From NCBI GenBank assembly GCA_011109175.1, contig RDEW01000010.1:727837-791836 (forward strand): a DNA stretch of 64,000 bases, given 5' to 3'. The position numbers and the translations under genes were made by a program. Source of the stretch: Dicyema japonicum. Its lineage: Eukaryota > Dicyemida > Rhombozoa > Dicyemidae. Shown piece after piece: positions 10,225 to 20,094 of the stretch. The stretch's first letter is position 1; every line of letters begins with the position of its first letter. Below the pieces are notes generated by a model. It was given only the letters and a program-made list of their open reading frames with translations, was not told the DNA's origin and made no database searches.

Positions 10225-11659
10225 ATGATGTATAAACTTTATGAGTATATAACACAAGTTTTTGCTAATTTAAACATGTAGATTTATGGAATTCAGTTTT
10301 ATTCAAAATTTATTATATTGACAGTGATATACAGAATAATATGCTTTAATTTGATTAAGAAAATTACTCCTCGTTACATTTTTAGCATTTCAGTTGGATT
10401 ATTTTTTATTTTCGAGGAATTTGGCATGTTGTTTTTTTAATTAGAATTAATAGAGAAGGATTGCACTTGCTGGTTTACTCTCTGCTGATATATTTGATTA
10501 TATTGTACTTCCCTCATAATAGGAAAGTCGCCTGCACTTTTGTTACGTCGTTCATCTACTTGGAGGCGCTTCATTTCGCTAAAGCATGGACAAATTACCA
10601 CAGATTAGACACAGTCGGCATTGCTGGGTAAAAAAATTAAAATTATTTAAGCCTAATAATGGTTGCTATACAAAAAAACAACAGCCCTGATAATGTCCTA
10701 CAACGATACTTACTACAACGATAAGGTTGAAGAAGAAAATAAAAAATATGTCCTCAAGTTTTCTCAATTTTTATTTTCAGGAAATCTCCGTCTTTTTTAC
10801 AATTTCTGGCGTACATTTTCAGCTTCCATGGAACATGGATGGGTCCCTTCTTTCACTTCAATGACTACATTGCCTTCATCGAATCTGTTAAAGTAATCCT
10901 TAACACTCTCATGTAAAGGAACCGAAACTGTGCTTAAAAACTGTGTCCATAAAGTTGACCTCTTCGTATTTTATAGTATATTTGCTCAAATTTTTTCATG
11001 GTTACTCAAATCCATTGTGGATTCACGGTTTTAATTATTTTTATTCCGAAGGAAAATCAACTGAAATAAATTCACTTTTTTCGTTTTTTCGGTATTACTT
11101 TTACGCATATCTGTGCATTTTTGTAGTCAGACTTGAATATTACTTTTTCTGGGTGTTATGTTAAAGTGTAGTTTATTTTAGCCGATGGTCTGTTTAATTT
11201 ACTAGGATTTGGATACGATGAGGATACTGATACGTGGTCGATGACGACGAACGTGAATATTTTTGGTTTTGAGGTATTTTGTTAATCGACTTAAGTTTCC
11301 CACTTCAATTCAGAAAGCTGTGTCTTGCTGGAACACGAGCACTGTGAAATGGCTTAAGTATATTATATACAGTAGAAATATATCGTATAAACGAATTAAG
11401 CTGTTCTTGTTTTGTGCAGCCTGGCATGGAGTTTACCCAGGTTACTACATTTTTTTCATGAACTTTTATATGTTCATATACAGTGCCATCAAAGTACAAT
11501 GTTTGGTCACGTTAGATGCATAAGTTCGCCAGACGAAAAAATATCTCACGAGTATTGTCAGCAGCAGTGCAATCCTCTTGGGCTCTGATTTCTATTGGTT
11601 ACATCTCTCTTCCATATGTTGTCCTTACTCTAACTAATACGTTTGAAATTTACTGGTAA
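10225..11659 (+). CDS. MBOAT2: MBOAT family lysophospholipid acyltransferase (MBOAT1/2 type), eight exons with tiny introns
   Basis: A multi-pass membrane O-acyltransferase of the ER, expected to re-acylate lysophospholipids. Exons placed by similarity carry hydrophobic segments from the start (LYEYITQIYGIQFY), then SPSFLQFLAYIF with GPFFHFNDYIAFIE, LEYYFFWVLSDG followed by GFGYDED, SCWNTSTVKWLKY with the conserved catalytic-region Asn, and AAWHGVYPGYYIFF with the catalytic His. Introns: 10258-10281, 10628-10651, 10750-10780, 10893-10918, 11160-11181, 11274-11295, 11494-11515 (22-31 nt). In-frame ATG pair at 10225/10228. Small register problems occur at a T run (10432-10438), an A run (10672-10678) and near the third intron. 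The encoded protein would be about 420 residues, somewhat shorter than vertebrate MBOAT1/2. It lies on the same strand as a 100-bp repeat starting just after the stop. Confidence 0.85.
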
Positions 11660-11667
11660 AAAATATA

Positions 11668-11775
11668 ATTATTGAAGGTCACTTGGTTTTTTCCTACATT
11701 TGGTAGCTTTAATACCCATTTTGATACTTTAATGTTTATATACTAAAAATAATTTTAGAAATTAATCACATGTTT
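11668..11775 (+). repeat. 100-bp repeat, partner of 7815-7915
   Basis: Direct-orientation copy beginning 9 nt after the MBOAT stop codon. It could include that gene's 3' UTR, but the inverted copy at 7815-7915 is not next to a recognisable gene, so a mobile-element end is the simpler reading. Confidence 0.55.
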
Positions 11776-11785
11776 TCTTGGTTAG

Positions 11786-12450
11786 TTCTTATCTTTTATT
11801 TTATTTGTCTGTGTTTACTGATTATGTTTGATTTCTCTTGTGCTATCTTGTGTGAGAAAAAACATTAGAAGAACATGTCAAAACTAACGAAAGAAGAAAA
11901 TACCCTCAATAAATACGACAAAATCAACAAATGGAAATTGGTAATTTATTGCACAGCATGTATATGGGATTCTATTTTTTTCCAAAATGACCAAAACTGG
12001 CTTCAACGTAATCATTGGCTTGCATGCGAATCATGTCTCTTACCAAAAATGTCATTTAACCGAGTTTTTGCAGCGGACCATGTTTTAGAGAAAGCAACAT
12101 ATTGAATTAATCATCCGCTTATTCTGTTCCATTACCGACGTAATATGAACGTTAAATTCTAAGACAAAAAAATTAGATAAAGCAACTCTAAAATCTACAT
12201 ATGGAGTGTGGGCATCTATTTTTCAGAAAATCTTGCACCCTTTATTTTCATTCTCTACACCTGTCAATCTTTATCTAAGATGGTTCTTCTTTTTTTTACC
12301 GAATCGTCAAAGACAAACATTATAAAGTTTTCAGATATTTGAACTGAAATACTTTTATGAAATCTTTTCCAAAAATAATTTTTTAGAATCTACTTAAAAA
12401 ACTCGAATTAACTTTGGCGAAACCGGTCTCAAATCATATTTTGATTCCAA
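11786..12450. repeat. Long dispersed repeat, copy 2
   Basis: Homologous to 5780-6820 in the same orientation. A 76-residue frame (11875-12105, beginning MSKLTKEENTLNKYD) sits inside it but is not conserved as an open frame in copy 1, so I do not call it a gene. Confidence 0.5.
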
Positions 12451-12499
12451 GACAACCGTTAACCTGAAAAAACAAACTAAGTGATCCTGACAAATTTCA

Positions 12500-12960
12500 T
12501 CTAGCTCTCAGCTTGGCTTGATATTCTTTTCTCAATCACAAGGTCGTTGAGGTCAGGTTTTCTCCTGATCACGTTTGATCTGTCTCCTCCGTTATTCCTT
12601 CGGATTAGGTTCTCCAGGAGTGTCAGCATCATGTTCTTTTAGTTGCTAGATCACTTCTCTTTTACTCCAAAAGTCCTTTTTTATGTAGCCACGATTTTCC
12701 GTGAATTAGTCAAAATATGTAAGGTCCCCATGAGACACATGCATAGGAAATACACGGTTCAATGTATTAAGAGTAAAGTGTTTTTGTAGTCCGGGATGGT
12801 TCCTAATTTTCCATACCTCCATTAGGCTTTTCAAAAGGTTGATTTTTTCTCACATTTGTTTAGCATAATTCCAACGTGCCACGAGAAACATATATGCGTA
12901 TCATAGCCCACTGTCTTATTGTAAAATTATTTCAGCAAGGATAAATAATTAGAACTTAAT
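12500..12960 (-). pseudogene. Decayed C-terminal part of a Jockey/CR1-like LINE
   Basis: The minus strand is similar to the LINE C-terminus at 22758-23215: GGACCTTACAT corresponds to the protein segment just before the conserved ASWG motif. Only short frames remain, with many stops. Confidence 0.4.
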
Positions 12961-13218
12961 GAATGTTAAAGAAATATATGAGTTTTTTATGATTGAAATC
13001 CATTATATAAAGTCACATTAGTTGTTGCTTCTGAAAAATAAAACGTTCTTTTTAACTCGATTTTGGTAAAAGGATGCATAAGGTTACTTATCTTCTCTCT
13101 TGGAGCATAAAAATTAAATCGTAGCAAAATAATAAAAGAGATAAATTGAGCGCTGATTAAAAATTGATTAGATTTAATGATGTAATCAAAAAAAAGTTAT
13201 TTCAGTTTAATTCGCTAC
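12961..13218. other. AT-rich spacer
   Basis: Nothing recognised. Confidence 0.3.
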
Positions 13219-13413
13219 CGATTTACTCCTGTTGCGCCCGAATCATCGGGAGCCGTTGGTCCAATGACAGCTGAGTTCTTGCGAGAACTCGGAGGATTGC
13301 TTGCCAGAAAGAAAAGGGATCAACGAGAAGGGTTATGGCTAAGACAAAATATTGGAATAGCCATACTTCGAGGGAACTCGTTCGCAATCCACGCAGCAGG
13401 CTTCCTCAACTGA
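13219..13413 (+). pseudogene. 5'-truncated tail of RLE LINE (open 64-codon fragment)
   Basis: One uninterrupted frame reads FTPVAPESSGAVGPM, then FLRELGGLLA and IGIAILRGNSFAIHAAG before a TGA. This is the extreme C-terminus of the 706-3126 LINE family, in one frame, with the upstream endonuclease missing. 5' truncation is typical of target-primed LINE insertion. Confidence 0.75.
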
Positions 13414-13429
13414 CATTTGTTTAATTGTT

Positions 13430-14100
13430 AAAAAAAATTTTTGTTTTATAAAAAAAAAGTTTAATTTTTTAACGTAATCAAAAAAAATAATAATAAAGAT
13501 ATCTGAATTAATATTAATTAACTGGTCCTTTATTCGAATTTTTCCTATGGTGTTGGTATTTCAATATAAGTTTCAAGTTCGTACATCTCATCATCATTAT
13601 CCTTGAGGGTGTTGAAAACAATAATGAATAATGCCCGAAATTGTTTATATAAATTTATCTAAATGTATTAAATTAACCATAACCAAAATTCAAGCTCTGA
13701 ATTATCGTTGCGATCTTATGATTGTCAACAGCATTTGAAAAAAAATTAGGATTGAAGCATGATGAGCGGCAATCGTTTAGATTTTCCATCTAAAATTTAA
13801 ATTTATAATTTGTTTAAGCAAAAATATAAATCCAATTTTAAACAAATGGTTCCCAAGAATTTTAGAATAAACTCTAAAAAATATTAAAATCAAAAAAATC
13901 ATAAATATAAAATCAATTTAATATAAATTTCTAATCTTTGAGGACACAATAACTTAGTCTTTGAATTTTTCCATTTTCAGATTGGGCATACAATTAACTC
14001 TAAGATTTAAAAGAGATAAGATATAAGTTAGATAATACTGAAATTTTTTTATAAACTATTTATTTGAAACAAAATCAAAAACAATTATCACAATTCAGTT
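13430..14100 (-). repeat. Dispersed repeat with Cys-rich frame, copy 2
   Basis: Matches the 3540-4400 family. On the minus strand the short frame restarts after the same TTTTAG-ATG junction and reads NDCRSSCFNPNFF before breaking. The flanking upstream block (to about 14100) is well conserved between copies. Confidence 0.5.
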
Positions 14101-14313
14101 TTATTACACTGACCTTCTTTGCCCATCCAACATTTTCGGGGGTCAGCAGACGCACTGTATACAGCGGAAAAACGATGAGGGAAGGTAGAATTACGAAGCG
14201 CTACGCGACCGATTCGCGTTCTACCTCATTGTTATTAAGACGACTGGAAGAATAAGTAAAAAATCGATTTGTTTCTTAAAGAAATTTGGACCCTAGCTAC
14301 AGTAAAAAGCCAC

Positions 14314-14424
14314 GACGCACGTGAGGCCCGGTGGCTTCTTCAGCTGATCTCTGTTGCAATCGTGAGAGGCAACGCAACGTCGATAATGTCGGCGGGGACC
14401 ACGTTTGGTGTATTTTTGTGTTGA
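14314..14424 (+). pseudogene. Short RLE LINE tail
   Basis: Open frame from DAREARWLLQLISVAIVRG to TSIMSAGTTFG and a stop. Nearly the same peptide occurs at 23255-23452 (-) and 56161-56356 (+), which shows a recently active sub-family. Confidence 0.7.
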
Positions 14425-14439
14425 TTAATTGATTGATTT

Positions 14440-15425
14440 TAATAACTTGTGTTAAATTTTTTTTATTAATCAGAAAAGAAAAAGATTAGCAAGACTAAAA
14501 TTACTTTTCCCGTCCACTTTTGAATTTCTTCGCCTTGAATTTCTGAATCTTTCATTCTCTTCTATCTCATTCATACTTTCTGACACATTTGGAAAATAAT
14601 AATTTAGGAATGTAAGACTCTCATCTGACAGCTTTGGCTAAATGTCTTAAAATTGATAATAACCGATTTCTCAAATCCTGATTCACTTTTTTGTTCCGAT
14701 AATATTGATTTTTTATAAATCTCTATCTGTCTTTTTAATTCTTTTTCAATGTCATCTGTAATTTCAAATCCGAAACTCGGCTTTACTCCAGTCCAAGTTC
14801 TGCTATTAATTAAATATAGTACCCTGATCCTAAAAAATGCTATGTTTGGTTTAGTAGTATTGCTAAAATTTTATAAAAATTATTTTACATTTGCATTCGC
14901 AGAAGGTTTCAAAATTAAAGCACGTATAGCAATAATTTTCTTGATTTCTCATCTAGAAATTAAATTTATGATTTTATGAAAAATATTTAAATAAAACCTA
15001 TTTGTGCAGAGTATTTTATCTATGAAATTTTTAACGCTTTGAAATATTTATGTTAGTCGATGATAAAATATTTTATGGAGTTTCAGTAACCACCAATTTG
15101 CGATAAATAATTTATTGTTGTTTAATATGTAAACGATGAACGAGATCATCTACTGGATTCTCGAATTACTTTATTTATTCAACTTCATTCATGTTTTGAG
15201 TTTAAAAAGTGATAATAAATAAATAGATCTCACGAAATTTAAAATTATCCTGAAAACTAAAAAAGCATAAATCAACTGTGATTCTACTCTTCAAGTACAC
15301 AAAACCTTACATTTCTTTCAATTTCTATATTATAAGATTAGGCAGATGATTCATCTAAGATTAAACATAAGATTACATAAAGAGATAAAATTGAAAATTT
15401 TTTAATAAACTTTATATTTGAAACA
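14440..15425 (-). repeat. Dispersed repeat with Cys-rich frame, copy 3
   Basis: On the minus strand the frame opens as RNQENYCYTCFNFETFCECK after the conserved TTTCTAG-ATG junction, then continues (in a new register after a possible 26-nt intron) with RIRVLYLINSRTWTGVKPSF and ends before 14630. It is parallel to the 3947-3600 protein (YCSSCFN, then RRKVLYFIN). The upstream block around 15085-15420 matches 4080-4390. Confidence 0.5.
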
Positions 15426-15510
15426 CTTAGCTGGGGTGTTGACGTCCATCAATTGTGCCTATTTCTAATGCACAGGCTGGAGAAAATTTACTTAACAAAA
15501 AACAATTCCT

Positions 15511-15990
15511 ATGCAAAGTAAAAAATTAAATTTGTGGTTCGACGTTTTTTTTGTTGTGATTATGCCTGTTGTGAGAAAAGCACCTAAAAAGAATGTTTCC
15601 ATTTCGAGGAAATTGGTATCGGCCAAGTCATCGGAGATATGCTCATCTTGTCGGCTTGTCAGAACTCGGAAGCGTGGATCTCCTGATCTGCTTGTGAAGA
15701 TTTCTTCCATCTCGAGTGTATCAAGCTATCCCAAACCGAAGCGAGCGTGCTTGGAGAATGGCACTTCCAGCCATTCCTTGGACTATGCAGGGAGGTTCCA
15801 CGTTAACTCTCCGGTTAAACCCATCAACCATGGAACTCGAAACATTTTTCCACGGACTATCCCTGTGAAGATCCTCAAGACCATGCGACCTCGCTGCGGA
15901 TGCCCTTTCCAAAAACGATCGAGATCCCTCCGGACCAACGCAGTACAGGATTGGTGCGCCTATGAGAAAATATTATTGGAAATTTACTAA
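15511..15990 (+). CDS. 159-codon basic/serine-rich frame with a Cys pair, possible 5' end of an RLE LINE
   Basis: An open frame with a plausible internal start at 15562 (MPVVRKAPKKNVSISRK). It is rich in Lys, Arg and Ser and contains ICSSCRLVRTRK, a single CxxC that recalls the zinc-binding N-termini of LINEs such as 224-748. No catalytic motif is seen. It joins abruptly, at about 15970, to a copy of the dispersed repeat, so its end is a junction rather than a natural terminus. A truncated element 5' part is more likely than a host gene. Confidence 0.35.
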   Translation: MQSKKLNLWFDVFFVVIMPVVRKAPKKNVSISRKLVSAKSSEICSSCRLVRTRKRGSPDLLVKISSISSVSSYPKPKRACLENGTSSHSLDYAGRFHVNSPVKPINHGTRNIFPRTIPVKILKTMRPRCGCPFQKRSRSLRTNAVQDWCAYEKILLEIY

Positions 15991-16530
15991 CCACTGATTT
16001 AAATCTAAATAATTTATTATGAATTACTAAAATGAAATTATAATGTAAACTTCGTAAGAAATCATTGACAAGATACTCTGATTGCTTATATATTTTCTAT
16101 TTCCTTTATTTTTTGTAATGAAATAAAAGCGATTTAAACAAATTGTTCTCAAGAATTTTAGAATCAACATAAAAATAAAAATGGCATAAATCAAAAAAAA
16201 TCATTAATTCAAAATCATGGCAACTATGTCAGATGCCACCAACGTTAATGTGGAGCTAGTAGCTACTTGAATTGAAGATTTTATGTTTTTTCTTCTGTTC
16301 TTCTTCCCTTTGGCTCCAAAGAGATTGAATGGTTACCGTAATTATATCCAAATATAATGATTCTATTCTTTAAGGGCACAAAAACTTAAAAGTCTTTGAA
16401 TTTTCCCATTTTAAGATTGGGCGTATACTTAACACCTAAGATTTAAAAAAGATAAGATATAAGTGAAATAAAGCTGAAAACTTTTTATAAACTATTTATT
16501 CGAAACAAAATAAAGGACATTATCACATTT
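15975..16530. repeat. Dispersed repeat, copy 4 (truncated, with an insertion)
   Basis: Begins within the family at the ACCACTGATTTAAATC block and is interrupted at about 16221-16350 by roughly 130 bp not seen in other copies. It resumes with TTCTTTAAGGGCACAAAAAC. Confidence 0.45.
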
Positions 16531-17104
16531 CATGTTTTATTAAAGTGAATTCTAAGAAAACAATTTCACAATTTCTGTTTTGACAAATCAATTTTTTTAT
16601 ATCTTTGTTTTTTAAATAATGATTTTGATTTGATTTCTAAGTTTTAATTTGAACCAGATTTCTTGAAGTCAATTTCATGCATCTTATAACTGAAGATTAC
16701 GTATGTGCTTTCTTAACTTGATTCTGATAAGAAACGGGGACATTGCGTTTCAATGTCGTCCATTTTATAAAATTATATGCCTTCTTCCAGTCTACAACAA
16801 TCTGAAGAGTAACCATACTTAACGGTCCTTTTTCTTAGGTTCTACCTTTTAACTTTTTATATTGTCCTAAACTAACAAAATCGTTTGTTGGTACGATATG
16901 GAATAACATTATTAAAACTCATTTGGTTTATAGCTACATTTTTTAGTTTCAATAGCTATTTTAAAGCTTCAATTTTATAAATTAATAATTGTTATTTTTT
17001 GTAATTAACCACACGTTATCAGTAGTTAGTAAAATGAAAAAATTGAATTTTTTTCACATAATTGGATTAATTTAGAGTTTAACAAAAAGTCTTATTATTA
17101 TACA
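16531..17104. other. Spacer, with a weak third copy of the 100-bp repeat at 16912-17015
   Basis: AT-rich. 16912-17015 resembles 11668-11775 (TTGGTTTATAGCTACATTTTT, then AATAGCTATTTTAAAGC). Nothing else is recognised. Confidence 0.35.
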
Positions 17105-17106
17105 TA

Positions 17107-17480
17107 CAGTACAATCCTGCCCCCAATAAAACCCCGGCTTAGGGCACCTATGGAGAACTTTTTTTATAAAGTTCATTTTATGATAGTTTATTTAATTCCG
17201 ATCAATAGAATAATAATAAATATATTGACCTCGCTTATTATAAAAATTTTATTTATTATTCTATTCTAATTTTTAAACAATGCTAAAAAAGCTTTCTTGT
17301 ACTGTGAAGCAAAAAAATTTTGAAGTCTTAGCAAGGAACTCTATGTCAGAAAAGGAAATATCTAAGATGTATAAAGTTGGGAAAGGAACGGTATCTTGAT
17401 TAAAAATGGAGACTATCCAGGGATTCTGCAAACTTTATTAGAAGTCTTATATAAAAACTATGAATCAGATCTTTAAGAAG
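17107..17480 (+). mobile_element. Left end and N-terminus of a pogo/Tigger transposon
   Basis: The terminal sequence CAGTACAATCCTGCCCCCAA follows TA at 17105-17106 and matches the TIR of the 7933-8823 element. From 17281 a frame opens with MLKKLSCTVKQKNFEVLARN and EKEISKMYKVGKGTVS, a pogo-type helix-turn-helix, and stops soon after. No right end was found, so the element is truncated or interrupted near 17500. Confidence 0.65.
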
Positions 17481-17775
17481 TAAAAAGCAGTTATTGAGTC
17501 ACTGGTCAATCCTTAGTTTTTAAACCAAGATCGCTGTTACCGGAACTAATTAATATAAGTGATCTGGAGGCGATTAAATAGCATCCTTAGCTTGACGCAG
17601 TGTGCGTCCATTCAGCCCACACTAGTCCGAACTGGTAGAGGAACTGTCCGGTTCCGATAGAAGAGACAAATACCTAAATTCTTCTGGTCAGAACATTTCA
17701 CTCTAGGCGTCAACTTCATGTTACATTAAGAGCTTTTTTCTAGATGATTGCAATCCTAACAGTATTGGTCTTATT
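17481..17775. other. Unassigned sequence after pogo fragment
   Basis: Short frames only; probably the decayed continuation of the pogo element or an unrelated insertion. Confidence 0.3.
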
Positions 17776-17945
17776 TATTTAATTAATTTAACACCCAAGA
17801 CCACGGTAAAATTAAAACTAACTATCACGTGATCCCGATGCGCTCCGCAAAAATCCTCATTCTTTTTCGGTGCTCCTCCCTCATACCCACACAAGCTCGT
17901 ACAGGGCGATATTGTAAGCATTGGGCATATCAGTGACCTTTCGTC
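17776..17945 (-). pseudogene. 3' end of a Jockey-like LINE
   Basis: Nearly identical to 22728-22860: on the minus strand the coding tail (EEH..., ending at a GGGATCACG block) is followed by the TTGGTGTTACC...GTCTTGGGTGTTAA 3' UTR signature shared by the EEHR-tail LINE family. Confidence 0.6.
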
Positions 17946-17954
17946 ATTCTTAAC

Positions 17955-18381
17955 TTGAGTCAGTCAGATGGAGTTTTAGTATCAAATGCTAAACATTATG
18001 TCAACAATCCGGATATTAAGTTTCAATTAACGAAAATCATATTAAATTATTCGCAAATAGTAGATCTTCTTAAATTTCGGAGTGTTGTGACTACTCAATC
18101 AATCGGGCATATTATGATATACAAGGACTACATTTTGATAATGACAAGGCAAATATCAAAAATTATATAAATAAAAGAATGGAGGCAAATGGATTTAAAC
18201 CTATTATTAAAATGACTGAACCAAAAATTAGCCAACAAGATTATTTTTCTCTTACACGCTGTCAGGCATCCTCTGCATCTGTTGAAAGAGCTATTAAAAT
18301 GCTAAAAAATATTTTAAAAAAGGATAGGAACTTCCATCCAGACAATATCAAGCATTACCTTTTATTATATTACAATAAATA
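17955..18381 (+). pseudogene. hAT transposase C-terminal fragments
   Basis: Two adjacent frames: 17955-18170 (VNNPDIKFQLTKIILNYSQ) and 18179-18382 (SASVERAIKMLKNILKKDRN, ending HYLLLYYNK). The second is the dimerisation region of hAT-superfamily transposases (the ..SVERxFSxL..LLxxDRN.. block). The catalytic core is absent. Confidence 0.6.
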
Positions 18382-18538
18382 AAATTTAAATGTTATTATT
18401 TTAAGTTATAGATTTTACAATTTTAAATGCTAGATTTTATCATTTTAAGTGCTAATTTTTATAATTATAATTGCTAGATTTTGTGATTTTTAGCGCTAAA
18501 AAATTTTTTTTAACTGCTAGAAACAACTTTCCCTACTA

Positions 18539-20093
18539 ATGACGTTTAACGTACGTGGAATATCGAAAGATTGGACAAGGAAAGTACTTTGTGACGATCT
18601 CAAGAAATACAAAATATCTATTGGCTGCCTACAAGAGACGAAAATCGAAAATGGACGCGATGAGACATGGAACAACTACCGACTGATTTTCTTCTCAACT
18701 GAATGCAAGCACTACGGCATGGGATTTGCCCTATACGTGGATTACCTCAAAAAATTACATCGCTATTTGGAGAGTCAACGACCGAATATGTGTCCTACAA
18801 GTCAAACTAAATGAACTATGCCCGTCCAAGAGTCTATTAACTGTCATAAATGTCTATGCACCACACTGTGGACAAGTAATCAAGAACCCCGGTGAGCTCG
18901 ATGATTTCTACTCAGAACTATCAAGCACATACTCTAATAAGGCTTCCTCGTCTTGTCTTTGTTGCGGGAGATATGAATGCAAAGGCCGAAATGCGAATGG
19001 GGCCCGAAGAATCCTCTATTGGAAGACACGGGCGCGGAAGAAGAAATGCATCTGGAGCCTCTCTGGTGAACTTCTGCGAGGCAATAGCCGTTTCCTGTGC
19101 AACACGGCTTTCACGCACTCAGCTTGCAACAAGACGACGTGGCACGGACAAAGAAAAAACTCTGTCGGAGAGACCGTGAACATATATAATCAAATCGACT
19201 ACATTATCTGCCGAAAGTCTGATAAACACCTGATAAATGATGCATGCTCCTACCAGGGAACAACAACTGACAGCGACCACAGGATCGTCATTGCAAAACT
19301 TTTTGTAAAAAAGCACCTGACTGGAAAAAAATACATTGAAAACGTGAAGAAAACGAGACAAAAGCACAATATGTACTTTCAGACAGAAAAAATGTGTTTA
19401 GAGCCCACTTGCAGAGCTAAATATCAAATAAATCGAGACTCTTATGGAGAAAACCGCACCGGAATCATCAGCACGAACTCTGTGGGATCAAACAAAGCGG
19501 GTAATCTCCAGGTTGGCCAATATATGCCTTGGAGTCCGAAGTCATTACGCCCTAAAATTGGATCACCACCCGAACGTGCCAGATATGGCAAAGTATTGCG
19601 GAGAGCTACGGCTAAAAACGGCAAACACGTCAGACGAAAATAAAAAAAAGAGCTTAATATCCAACAAAGGGAACTAAATGGAAAATCAAAAAGATGAACA
19701 GAAAATACTCACTGGAAATTATTACATCACTATTAAAAGATGTTGAATGCCTAAAGGACAATTCATGGATGTATGCGGCTTTGCGGCTGCTGCGGACAAA
19801 GAAATGACAAAACACCCTTCACATCAAAGACAAAGAAAATGCACGACACTTCGAAACATTGTTGAATAAAGAAAATAAGGACTTTCCCTTTTTCCAGGGA
19901 GAAGCAAAGGCGTTAAAAATCCCAATCAAAGTGGAAGAGGTGGAATTAACGATAAATAAACTGAAGAAAGGAGACATATAAGAGACATCTTATGCGGATG
20001 ATGTGGATTTTGTATCACGGGACGTGACCGCACTCCAACACCTACTAGAAAATGCACCTGCGGAGCTTGAGAAATGGTCTCTCAGCGTAAATG
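18539..20093 (+). mobile_element. APE-type LINE, copy 1 (deleted between endonuclease and YADD)
   Basis: Starts with MTFNVRGISKDWTRKVL and LQETKIENG, the N-terminus of an apurinic-like endonuclease, then VFVAGDMNAKAEM, DYIICRKSD and SDHRIVIAKL, which are later endonuclease motifs, spread over three registers. After 19965 the sequence jumps directly to GGAGACATATAAGAGACATC and the YADD block (about 19990), skipping about 650 nt that the second copy retains. A single N at 20094 follows. It is a dead copy or an assembly collapse of the neighbouring copy. Confidence 0.75.
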
Positions 20094-20094
20094 N
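20094..20094. other. Single N: probable contig join
   Basis: The only ambiguous base in the window lies exactly where LINE copy 1 stops at a point internal to the element and copy 2 starts at another internal point. This looks like a scaffolding or merge junction rather than biology. Confidence 0.7.

Noticed and set aside
3540-16530. The dispersed repeat being an LTR pair of one retrotransposon
   Set aside because: Copies lack TG..CA ends and a shared boundary, and they contain a conserved reading frame near one side. No gag-pol lies between neighbouring copies.
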